Assembly (NCBI RefSeq): GCF_039729015.1 | Contig: NZ_CP155792.1 | Coordinates: 640,001 to 704,000 of the forward strand | Direction: 5' to 3' | Source of the DNA: Blastococcus sp. HT6-30 | Lineage (GTDB): Bacteria > Actinomycetota > Actinomycetes > Mycobacteriales > Geodermatophilaceae | Length of the DNA: 64,000 bases | Shown: in pieces, positions 7,758-16,250 of the stretch | Layout of the letters: every line of letters starts with the position of its first letter | Position numbering within the stretch: position 1 is the first letter of the stretch | Position numbers and translations under genes: made by a program | The notes under the pieces: model-generated | Database searches by the model: none | Seen by the model: the letters and a program-made list of their open reading frames with translations, nothing else | Told to the model about the DNA's origin: nothing

Positions 7758-10700
7758 ATGGTTTCGAGGTTGAGGCTGCTGTGCGGCCTGGTGGTGACCG
7801 CCATCCTGGCGACGCTGATCGGCGCCACGGGCCCGGCATCCGCGGGTGCTGCGCACGACGGCGTGGTGTCGGAGGCGCCCTCCGCCCGCACTCCGCAGAT
7901 CCTGGACGGCCGGGTCCTCGACCTCGCCGAGGTCGGCGACCGCATCGTGGTGGCCGGCACCTTCACCCAGGTGCGGGACGCCAACGGCAACGGCGGGACG
8001 ACGTTCGACCAGGCCTACGTGTTCGCGTTCGACCCCGTGACCGGGGCCGTGGACCGCTCGTTCCGGCCCCAGCTGAACGCGACGGTCAACGCGGTCAGCG
8101 CCGGCGCGGGCGGCACCGTCTACGTGGGTGGCACCTTCACCATCCTCAACGGCGCCGCCTCCCGCAACCTGGTCCAGCTCTCGCTGGCCACCGGGCTGCG
8201 CACCGACGGCTTCCGCGCCGGCAACATCAACGGTGCGGTCAACGACCTCGAGGTCTCCGGGAACCGGCTCTTCGTCGCCGGGATCTTCACCACCGTCGGC
8301 GGGGTCCCGCACGGCGGCCTCGCCACGGTGGACGCGACGACCGGCGCCCTCGACGAGTACATGGGCATCGACGTCCTCGAGAACCACAACTGGCCGCGCG
8401 GCACGGCCCGGGCCGCGGTCGGCGTCGAGAAGATCGCGATCTCGCCGGACCGGTCCCGGCTCGTGGCGATCGGCAACTTCCGCACGGCCGACGGCCTTCC
8501 GCGCGACCAGGTGGTGTCGGTGCAGCTGCAGGCCGGCAGCGCGGTCGTCGACCCGGACTGGCGGACCACCCGGTACGAGCCCGCCTGCTCCTCGTGGAGC
8601 TTCGACACCTACGTCCGCGACGTCGACTTCGCCCCGGACGGCAGCTACTTCGTCATCGTCTCGACCGGCGGGTCGCACCCGGGCACCCTCTGCGACGCCG
8701 CGGGGCGCTTCGACACCGCCTCGACCGGCCAGGCGGTCGAGCCGCGCTGGGTCAACGAGACCGGCGGCGACACCCTCTTCTCCGTCGAGGTCACCGGCAG
8801 CGCCGTCTACGTCGGCGGGCACCAGCGCTGGATGAACAACCCGACCGGCCGGGACTCCGCCGGCCCGGGTGCGGTGCCGCGGCCCGGCCTCGCCGCCCTC
8901 GACCCCTCCACCGGGCTGCCGCTGGCCTGGAACGCCGCCCGGCACCCGCGCGGTGTCGGTGCGCAGGCGATCCTCGCCACCGCGAGCGGGCTGTACGTGG
9001 GCAGCGACACCGAGTACATCGGCAACCGGGAGTACTTCCGCCCCCGGCTGGCCTTCCTCGAGCTGGCCGGCGGCAGCTCCGTCGCGCCCGCGCCGGCCCG
9101 GCAGCTGCCGGCGACCGTCGTCCTGGCCGGCGGGACCACGACGGGGTTGCTCGTCAGCAACAACGTCGTCCGTGGCCGCTTCTTCGACGGGACGGCAGCG
9201 GCGGCGGACGTCTCCATCGCCACCGGCGACACCGACTGGAGCCGGGCCCGGGGCGCCTTCATGGCCGGGGACACCCTCTACTACGGCTACCCGTCGGGAA
9301 CGAGCTACGCCCTCTACCGGCGGACCTTCGACGGGGTCACCTTCGGTGCGGCGACGCTCGTGGACCCGTACAACGACCCCGAGTGGAGCGACGTCGCCAC
9401 CGGATCCACCCGGAACGGCGAGCCGATCCGCTACCGCGGCGCCCTGCCGTCCTTCTACGGCCAGCTCTCCTCGGTGACCGGCATGACCTACGCCGACGGC
9501 CGCATCTACTACACCCGCAGCGGGGCGCTGGGGCTGTACTACCGCTCCTTCTCGCTCGACAGCGGGGTCGTCGGGGGCACCGAGTTCACCGCTGCGGGCT
9601 CCGGCTTCGGCAGCGTCGCCGGCATGTTCGTCTCGGGCGGGCAGCTGTACTGGGCGAACTCCGTCAACGGCGAGCTGCGCCGGATCGCGCTGGTCGGCGG
9701 GGTGCCCAGCGGCGCCTCGGTCGTCGCGGCGGCCGGCCCGTGGACCCGGGGCGGCGCCGACTGGCGGACGCGGGCGATGTTCCTCGGTCCGCAGCCGAAC
9801 GTGGCGCCGACCGCGTCGTTCGCTTCCGACTGCCTCGGCCTGGTCTGCTCGCTCGACGGGACCGGCTCCACCGACGGCGACGGCACGGTCACGGCGTACT
9901 CGTGGGCCTTCGGCGACGGCACCACCGCCACCGGGCCGGAGCCGAGCAAGACGTACGGTGCCGCGGGCTCCTACCAGGTCACGCTCACGGTGACCGACGA
10001 CGACGGCGCCACGGCGAGCACCACGCGGACGGTCACGGTGGCGCCGGTCGCCAGCGGTGAGGGGATCGCGGTGCGGGACTCCGTCGGCACCTCGGCGCGG
10101 GTCGTGACGTCGGCGTCGCTGACCGTGCCGGCCTCGGTGCAGGCGGGTGACGCACTGGTCCTGGCGCTGACCACCAACTCCGACGCCGCGGGCCAGGTGC
10201 CGGCCGGCTACACGCTGGTGGGCACGCAGACCTCGGGCACGTCGATGACCACCCAGGTGTTCTCCCGGGTGGCCACGGCGGCCGATGCCGGCTCCACGGT
10301 GACCGTCGACCTGACCAAGCAGGCCAAGGTGACCCTCCAGCTGGCGGCCTACTCGGGCGTCGACTGGCGGAGCCCGATCGCCTCGGTCACCGGTGCCGCG
10401 GACGTGGGCGGCACGGCGCACACCACCCCGACGACCACGGTGGAGACCGGCAGCTGGGTGATCTCGGTGTGGTCGGACCGCTCGTCGTCGGCCCGCAGCT
10501 TCACCGCGCCGTCCGCGGCCGTGGTCCGGACCAACCTGTCCGGTGTCGGCAACGGGGACATCGCCTCCCTGATGGCGGACCGGGGCGCACCCGTGCCGGC
10601 CGGCCAGGTGGGTGGCCTCACCGCCACCGTGCCGGTCGCCAGCAACCGCGCGACGATGCTCACCGTCGTGCTGGCCCCGGGGAACGGCAGCACCCCGCCG

Positions 10701-12521
10701 GCGAACGTGCCGCCGACGGCGGCCATCGAGTCGACGTGCGCGACGCTGACGTGCTCGTTCGACGGGACGGGCTCGTCGGACACCGACGGGACCGTGACCG
10801 GCTTCGCGTGGGACTTCGGCGACGGGCAGGTCGCCTCGACGGCGACGGCGGAGCACACCTACGCCACCGCGGGTGAGTACGAGGTGTCGCTGACCGTCAC
10901 CGATGACGACGGCGCGACGTCCGTGGCCACCTCGACGGTGACGGTGGCTGCGCCGCCCCCGCCGGTGAGCGCCGGGATCGGGCTGCGTGGCTCGGCGGGC
11001 ACGTCGGACCGGGTGGTCACCAGCGCGGCGCTGGAGGTGCCGGGCTCGGTGCAGGCCGGCGACGGGCTGGTGCTGGTGCTGTCGACGAACTCGACGGTGA
11101 CCGGTGCGGCTCCGGCCGGCTGGACCGAGGTCGGGCGGGTGTCGGCCAATGACCAGAACCCGACGACGCAGGTGTTCTCGCGGGTGGCCGGTGCCGGTGA
11201 CGCCGGGACGACGGTGACCGTGGCCCTCAGCGGCCAGGCGAAGGTGACCCTGCAGCTGATGGCCTACTCGGGGACCGCGGAAGCCGGCCCGGTGGCGTCG
11301 TTCACCGCGGCGGCCGACGGTGCGGGTACGGCCCACACCACTCCGACGGCCACCGCGGCGGAGGGCAACTGGGTGTTGTCGGTGTGGTCGGACAAGCAGC
11401 GCGACGAGCGGCAGTGGACGCCGCCGTCGGCCGGGGTGACCGAGCGCAGCAACATCGCCGGGGTCGGCAGCGGGGACATCGCCACGCTGCTGACCGACAG
11501 CGGCGGCCCGGTCCCGGCCGGCCCGGTCGGTGGGCTGACCGCCACGGTGCCCACGCCGAGCAACCGCGCCACGATGCTCACCCTCGTGCTCGCGCAGGGG
11601 GGCACGGTCGCGCCGCCGGCGAACGTGCCGCCGACGGCGGCCATCGAGTCGACGTGCGCGACGCTGACGTGCTCGTTCGACGGGACGGGCTCGTCGGACA
11701 CCGACGGGACCGTGACCGGCTTCGCGTGGGACTTCGGCGACGGGCAGGTCGCCTCGACGGCGACGGCGGAGCACACCTACGCCACCGCGGGTGAGTACGA
11801 GGTGTCGCTGACCGTCACCGATGACGACGGCGCGACGTCCGTGGCCACCTCGACGGTGACGGTGGCTGCGCCGCCCCCGCCGGTGAGCGCCGGGATCGGG
11901 CTGCGTGGCTCGGCGGGCACGTCGGACCGGGTGGTCACCAGCGCGGCGCTGGAGGTGCCGGGCTCGGTGCAGGCCGGCGACGGGCTGGTGCTGGTGCTGT
12001 CGACGAACTCGACGGTGACCGGTGCGGCTCCGGCCGGCTGGACCGAGGTCGGGCGGGTGTCGGCCAATGACCAGAACCCGACGACGCAGGTGTTCTCGCG
12101 GGTGGCCGGTGCCGGTGACGCCGGGACGACGGTGACCGTGGCCCTCAGCGGCCAGGCGAAGGTGACCCTGCAGCTGATGGCCTACTCGGGGACCGCGGAA
12201 GCCGGCCCGGTGGCGTCGTTCACCGCGGCGGCCGACGGTGCGGGTACGGCCCACACCACTCCGACGGCCACCGCGGCGGAGGGCAACTGGGTGTTGTCGG
12301 TGTGGTCGGACAAGCAGCGCGACGAGCGGCAGTGGACGCCGCCGTCGGCCGGGGTGACCGAGCGCAGCAACATCGCCGGGGTCGGCAGCGGGGACATCGC
12401 CACGCTGCTGACCGACAGCGGCGGCCCGGTCCCGGCCGGCCCGGTCGGTGGGCTGACCGCCACGGTGCCCACGCCGAGCAACCGCGCCACGATGCTCACC
12501 CTCGTGCTCGCGCAGGCCTGA
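7758..12521 (+). CDS. Secreted beta-propeller / PKD repeat protein
   Basis: 1,587 residues. Signal peptide at 1-30 (MVSRLRLLCG, hydrophobic core, GPASAGA cleavage region). Residues ~45-460 carry repeated V-GGTFT / V-GIFTTVGG blades of a beta-propeller, followed by a second beta-rich region to ~670. Then come three PKD-plus-beta-sandwich modules: PKD1 ~680-765 with sandwich to ~975, module 2 ~980-1282, module 3 ~1286-1587. PKD signatures (DGTGS-D-DGTV-Y-WAFGDG, LTVTDDDGA) are clear. Modules 2 and 3 are identical, while module 1 is a diverged relative. There is no LPXTG or membrane anchor, so a secreted adhesin or matrix protein is likely. The ATG at 7758 follows a purine-rich GGGGGA. The ligand is unknown. 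Confidence 0.85.
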   Translation: MVSRLRLLCGLVVTAILATLIGATGPASAGAAHDGVVSEAPSARTPQILDGRVLDLAEVGDRIVVAGTFTQVRDANGNGGTTFDQAYVFAFDPVTGAVDRSFRPQLNATVNAVSAGAGGTVYVGGTFTILNGAASRNLVQLSLATGLRTDGFRAGNINGAVNDLEVSGNRLFVAGIFTTVGGVPHGGLATVDATTGALDEYMGIDVLENHNWPRGTARAAVGVEKIAISPDRSRLVAIGNFRTADGLPRDQVVSVQLQAGSAVVDPDWRTTRYEPACSSWSFDTYVRDVDFAPDGSYFVIVSTGGSHPGTLCDAAGRFDTASTGQAVEPRWVNETGGDTLFSVEVTGSAVYVGGHQRWMNNPTGRDSAGPGAVPRPGLAALDPSTGLPLAWNAARHPRGVGAQAILATASGLYVGSDTEYIGNREYFRPRLAFLELAGGSSVAPAPARQLPATVVLAGGTTTGLLVSNNVVRGRFFDGTAAAADVSIATGDTDWSRARGAFMAGDTLYYGYPSGTSYALYRRTFDGVTFGAATLVDPYNDPEWSDVATGSTRNGEPIRYRGALPSFYGQLSSVTGMTYADGRIYYTRSGALGLYYRSFSLDSGVVGGTEFTAAGSGFGSVAGMFVSGGQLYWANSVNGELRRIALVGGVPSGASVVAAAGPWTRGGADWRTRAMFLGPQPNVAPTASFASDCLGLVCSLDGTGSTDGDGTVTAYSWAFGDGTTATGPEPSKTYGAAGSYQVTLTVTDDDGATASTTRTVTVAPVASGEGIAVRDSVGTSARVVTSASLTVPASVQAGDALVLALTTNSDAAGQVPAGYTLVGTQTSGTSMTTQVFSRVATAADAGSTVTVDLTKQAKVTLQLAAYSGVDWRSPIASVTGAADVGGTAHTTPTTTVETGSWVISVWSDRSSSARSFTAPSAAVVRTNLSGVGNGDIASLMADRGAPVPAGQVGGLTATVPVASNRATMLTVVLAPGNGSTPPANVPPTAAIESTCATLTCSFDGTGSSDTDGTVTGFAWDFGDGQVASTATAEHTYATAGEYEVSLTVTDDDGATSVATSTVTVAAPPPPVSAGIGLRGSAGTSDRVVTSAALEVPGSVQAGDGLVLVLSTNSTVTGAAPAGWTEVGRVSANDQNPTTQVFSRVAGAGDAGTTVTVALSGQAKVTLQLMAYSGTAEAGPVASFTAAADGAGTAHTTPTATAAEGNWVLSVWSDKQRDERQWTPPSAGVTERSNIAGVGSGDIATLLTDSGGPVPAGPVGGLTATVPTPSNRATMLTLVLAQGGTVAPPANVPPTAAIESTCATLTCSFDGTGSSDTDGTVTGFAWDFGDGQVASTATAEHTYATAGEYEVSLTVTDDDGATSVATSTVTVAAPPPPVSAGIGLRGSAGTSDRVVTSAALEVPGSVQAGDGLVLVLSTNSTVTGAAPAGWTEVGRVSANDQNPTTQVFSRVAGAGDAGTTVTVALSGQAKVTLQLMAYSGTAEAGPVASFTAAADGAGTAHTTPTATAAEGNWVLSVWSDKQRDERQWTPPSAGVTERSNIAGVGSGDIATLLTDSGGPVPAGPVGGLTATVPTPSNRATMLTLVLAQA
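10695..11598 (+). repeat. Direct repeat copy 1 (PKD module 2)
   Basis: 904 bp repeated at 11613-12516 with a period of 918 bp (306 codons). By eye I find no base difference between the copies. Open frames in non-coding registers also repeat exactly, which supports DNA-level identity rather than protein-level conservation. Confidence 0.93.
11613..12516 (+). repeat. Direct repeat copy 2 (PKD module 3)
   Basis: Second copy of the 904-bp unit at 10695-11598. It ends five bases before the gene's last base, so the duplication carried the native C-terminus. The 14-bp spacer between copies encodes a short Gly/Thr/Val linker. Confidence 0.93.
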
Positions 12522-12541
12522 ACGGCCGGAACGCACCATCG

Positions 12542-12572
12542 CGGGCCCCCGACCGATCCGGTCGGGGGCCCG
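12542..12572 (+). terminator. Terminator after PKD gene
   Basis: Perfect 12-bp stem cgggcccccgac / gtcgggggcccg with a 7-base loop, 20 bases after the stop codon. Confidence 0.8.
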
Positions 12573-12618
12573 TTGCCGCGTCGTCTCCGCGCCGGCGGCG
12601 GCACCGGTGGCGGCCGTC

Positions 12619-12624
12619 TAGCCT
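12619..12624 (+). promoter_or_regulatory. -10 box upstream of mfd
   Basis: TAGCCT. Predicted start near 12632 leaves about 50 bases of leader before the mfd GTG. Confidence 0.5.
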
Positions 12625-12682
12625 GGAGCGGGGCGCTGCCGCACTCGGCGGGCCCGATCCGATCCCCGGGAGAAGAAGAAGC

Positions 12683-15600
12683 GTGAGCCTGCGCGGCGTG
12701 CTCGACGTCGTCCTGACCGACCCCGGGATGGCCCGCGTGGTCGCCGCGGCGGGGAGCGCCGACCTCGCCGTCACCGCGCCGCCGCCGGTGCAGCCGCTCG
12801 TCGCCGCCGCCCTCGCCGCACCGGGGGGCGCGCAGGTGCCGGTCCTCGTGGTGACCGCCGGCGAACGGGACGCCGACGCGACCGCCGACCTGCTCCGCTG
12901 CTTCGTCCCGGACCGGCGGGTCGAGGTGTTCCCGGCCTGGGAGACGCTCCCGCACGAGCGGCTGAGCCCGCGCGCGGACACCGTCGGCCGCCGGCTCGCG
13001 GTGCTGCGCGACCTCACCCACCCCGGCGCCAACGGCACGATCGACGTCCTGGTCGCCCCGGTCCGCAGCCTCCTGCAGCCGCTGGCCCCGGGCCTCGGCG
13101 ACCTCACGCCGGTCGAGCTGAAGCCCGGGGACAGCGCCGAGCTGGACGACATCGCGCAGGCGCTGTCCGACGCCGCCTACACCCGCGTCGAGCTGGTCGA
13201 GAAGCGCGGTGAGTTCGCCGTCCGCGGTGGGCTGCTCGACGTCTTCCCGCCGACCGAGCCGCACCCGGTGCGCGTCGAGTTCTGGGGCGACGAGGTCGAT
13301 GAGCTCCGGTACTTCTCCGCCGCCGACCAGCGCTCGCTCGACGAGCGCCCCGACCGCCTCTGGGCGCCGCCGTGCCGGGAGCTGCTGCTGACCGAGGAGG
13401 TGCGCGCCCGGGCCGCGGCACTGGCGGTCGAGCACCCCGGCCTCCTGGAGATCCTGGGCAAGCTCGCCGAGGGCATCGCCGTCGAGGGCATGGAGTCGCT
13501 GACCCCCGCCCTCATCGGCGACGCCGCCATGCAGCTGCTCACCGACCTGGTGCCCGCCGGCACGCACGTCCTGGTCTGCGACCCCGAGCGGGTCCGCAGC
13601 CGGGCGGCGGACCTGGTGCGCACCGCCGAGGAGTTCCTCGCCGCCTCGTGGGCGACCGCCGCGGAGGCCGGGGAGGCGCCCCTGGACCTGGGGGCGTCCT
13701 CCTTCCGCGACCTCGCGGAGGTCGAGACCGCGGCCCGGATTCGCGGCCTGCCCTGGTGGACCACCGGGGCCTTCACACTGCAGGCCGAGGACGACGAGCG
13801 ACAGGTCACCCTGGAGGCGGCTCCCGTCGAGCGCTTCCACGGCGACCAGGGCGCCGCCGTCGAGCGGATGCGCGGGTGGCACCGGAACGGCTGGCGGGTG
13901 GTCGTCACCTTCGCCGGCCCCGGCCCCGCCCAGCGCGCCGCCGACCAGTTCACCGAGGCCGACCTCGGCGTCCGGCTGGTGCCCGACGTCGCCGGTCCCC
14001 CCGACGCCGGGCTCACGCACGTCACCCAGGGCAACCTCGAGAGCGGGTTCGCCTTCCCGGGCGTGGGGCTGGCGCTGCTCACCGAGCACGACCTCACCGG
14101 TCAGCGCGGCACCTCGATGCGCGACGCGGTCAAGATGCCCGCGCGGCGGCGCAACGCCGTCGACCTGGTACAGCTGCAGCCCGGTGACCTCGTCGTGCAC
14201 GAGCAGCACGGCGTCGGCCGCTACATCGAGATGATCAGCCGCACGGTCAACGGCGGTCAGCGCGACTACCTGATCGTCGAGTACGCCCCGTCGCGCCGGA
14301 ACCAGCCGCCGGACCGGCTGTTCGTGCCGACCGACGCGCTGGACCAGCTCACCCGCTACGTCGGCGGTGAGGCGCCCGCGCTGTCCAAGCTGGGCGGTGC
14401 CGACTGGCAGAAGACGAAGAGCTCGGCGCGCAAGGCGGTCAAGCAGATCGCCGGCGAGCTCATCCGGCTGTACTCCGCGCGGATGGCCACGCAGGGGCAC
14501 GCCTTCGGCCCCGACACCGTCTGGCAGCGCGAGCTGGAGGACGCCTTCCCCTTCCAGGAGACGCCCGACCAGCTGGCCGCCATCGACGAGGTCAAGGCCG
14601 ACATGCAGCAGACGGTGCCGATGGACCGGATCATCTGCGGCGACGTCGGCTACGGGAAGACCGAGATCGCGATCCGGGCCGCGTTCAAGGCGGTGCAGGA
14701 CGGCAAGCAGGTCGCCGTCCTGGTGCCGACGACGCTGCTGGCCAACCAGCACTTCAAGACGTTCTCCGAGCGGGTCGCCCAGTTCCCGGTGACGGTGAAG
14801 GTGCTGTCCCGGTTCCAGTCGGACAGGGAGACCACCGAGATCCTCCGGCAGCTCGCGGCCGGTGAGGTCGACATCCTGGTCGGCACCCACCGGCTGCTGC
14901 AGCCGACCACCCGGTGGAAGGACCTCGGGCTGGTCATCGTCGACGAGGAGCAGCGCTTCGGCGTCGAGCACAAGGAGTACCTGAAGACCATGCGGACGGC
15001 GGTCGACGTCCTCTCGATGTCGGCAACCCCGATCCCGCGCACCCTGGAGATGAGCCTCACCGGCATCCGCGAGATGTCGACGATCCTCACCCCGCCCGAG
15101 GAGCGGCACCCGGTCCTCACCTACGTGGGCGCCTGGAACGACAAGCAGATGGCCGCGGCCATCCGCCGCGAGCTGCTGCGCGACGGGCAGGTCTTCGTCA
15201 TCCACAACCGGGTGCAGTCGATCGACAAGGCGGCGGCGAAGATCCGCTCGCTGGTGCCCGAGGCCCGCATCGCCGTCGGGCACGGCCAGATGAAGGAGCA
15301 CGAGCTCGAGCGGATCATGGTCGGCTTCTGGGAGAAGGAGTACGACGTCCTCGTCGCGACGACGATCGTGGAGTCCGGCCTGGACATCCCCAACGCCAAC
15401 ACCCTGATCGTCGATCGCGCCGACACCTTCGGGCTCTCCCAGCTGCACCAGATCCGCGGTCGGGTCGGCCGCGGGCGGGAGCGGGCCTACGCCTACTTCA
15501 CCTACGACCCGACCCGCGCCCTCACCGAGACCTCGGTCGACCGGCTGACCACGATCGCCAACAACACCGATCTCGGCGCGGGCATGGCGGTGGCGATGAA

Positions 15601-16222
15601 GGACCTGGAGATCCGCGGCTCGGGCAACCTGCTCGGCGGCGAGCAGTCCGGGCACATCGCCGGCGTCGGCTTCGACCTCTACGTCCGGCTGGTCGGCGAG
15701 GCCGTGGCCGACTACCGGGCGCAGGTCACCGGCGAGGAGGCGCCCGCCGAGCCGGTGGAGGTCCGCGTCGACCTGCCGGTGGACGCGCACCTCCCGCACG
15801 ACTACGTGCCCGGCGAGCGGCTGCGCATGGAGGCCTACCGCAAGGTCGCCTCGATCTCCGACGACGAGCAGGCACAGGCCGTGCTCGACGAGCTCACCGA
15901 CCGCTACGGCGCTCCTCCGGCGCCGGTGCTCAACCTGCTCGCCGTGGCCCGCTTCCGGGTGGCGATGCGGGCGCTGGGCGTCACCGAGGTGTCGCTGCAG
16001 GGTCGCAACATCCGGGTCGGCCCGGTCGACCTGCCGGAGTCCAAGCAGATGCGGCTGGCCCGCCTGGCCGACGGAGCCTCCTACAAGGCCGCCGTGCGGA
16101 CGATCTCGCTCAAGGTGCCGGTGGGCCCCGACCGCCGGACGCCGCTGCGCGACGTCGCCCTGCTGGAGAACCTGCACGCGACGCTGAAGGCGGTGCTGGA
16201 CCAGCCGGTGACTGCTGCCTGA
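12683..16222 (+). CDS. mfd: Transcription-repair coupling factor Mfd
   Basis: 1,179 residues, full length for Mfd. It is a DNA translocase that removes RNA polymerase stalled at lesions and recruits UvrA. Seen in order: the UvrB-like N-terminal module (FPAWETLPHERLSP), the RNA polymerase interaction domain (LQPGDLVVHEQHGVGRY), RecG-like helicase motifs with Walker A GDVGYGKTE at ~653 and DEEQRFG at ~754, GRVGRGRERAYAYF, and the C-terminal TRCF domain. GTG at 12683 has GGGAGAAG eleven bases upstream. In mycobacteria mfd lies beside mazG; here the two are separated by a minus-strand biosynthetic pair and a lipoprotein gene. Confidence 0.97.
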   Translation: MSLRGVLDVVLTDPGMARVVAAAGSADLAVTAPPPVQPLVAAALAAPGGAQVPVLVVTAGERDADATADLLRCFVPDRRVEVFPAWETLPHERLSPRADTVGRRLAVLRDLTHPGANGTIDVLVAPVRSLLQPLAPGLGDLTPVELKPGDSAELDDIAQALSDAAYTRVELVEKRGEFAVRGGLLDVFPPTEPHPVRVEFWGDEVDELRYFSAADQRSLDERPDRLWAPPCRELLLTEEVRARAAALAVEHPGLLEILGKLAEGIAVEGMESLTPALIGDAAMQLLTDLVPAGTHVLVCDPERVRSRAADLVRTAEEFLAASWATAAEAGEAPLDLGASSFRDLAEVETAARIRGLPWWTTGAFTLQAEDDERQVTLEAAPVERFHGDQGAAVERMRGWHRNGWRVVVTFAGPGPAQRAADQFTEADLGVRLVPDVAGPPDAGLTHVTQGNLESGFAFPGVGLALLTEHDLTGQRGTSMRDAVKMPARRRNAVDLVQLQPGDLVVHEQHGVGRYIEMISRTVNGGQRDYLIVEYAPSRRNQPPDRLFVPTDALDQLTRYVGGEAPALSKLGGADWQKTKSSARKAVKQIAGELIRLYSARMATQGHAFGPDTVWQRELEDAFPFQETPDQLAAIDEVKADMQQTVPMDRIICGDVGYGKTEIAIRAAFKAVQDGKQVAVLVPTTLLANQHFKTFSERVAQFPVTVKVLSRFQSDRETTEILRQLAAGEVDILVGTHRLLQPTTRWKDLGLVIVDEEQRFGVEHKEYLKTMRTAVDVLSMSATPIPRTLEMSLTGIREMSTILTPPEERHPVLTYVGAWNDKQMAAAIRRELLRDGQVFVIHNRVQSIDKAAAKIRSLVPEARIAVGHGQMKEHELERIMVGFWEKEYDVLVATTIVESGLDIPNANTLIVDRADTFGLSQLHQIRGRVGRGRERAYAYFTYDPTRALTETSVDRLTTIANNTDLGAGMAVAMKDLEIRGSGNLLGGEQSGHIAGVGFDLYVRLVGEAVADYRAQVTGEEAPAEPVEVRVDLPVDAHLPHDYVPGERLRMEAYRKVASISDDEQAQAVLDELTDRYGAPPAPVLNLLAVARFRVAMRALGVTEVSLQGRNIRVGPVDLPESKQMRLARLADGASYKAAVRTISLKVPVGPDRRTPLRDVALLENLHATLKAVLDQPVTAA

Positions 16223-16250
16223 GCAGCCGGTAGGCGCTGCGTCGGCGGGT

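Noticed and set aside
10695-12516. Repeat array such as CRISPR
   Set aside because: Two coding modules of 904 bp in one frame, with no short repeats or spacers.
7578-12539. 1,653-codon minus-strand open frame opposite the PKD gene
   Set aside because: Arg/Gly/His-rich mirror of a GC-rich gene; no start context, no domain, and the plus strand encodes clear signal peptide and PKD motifs.
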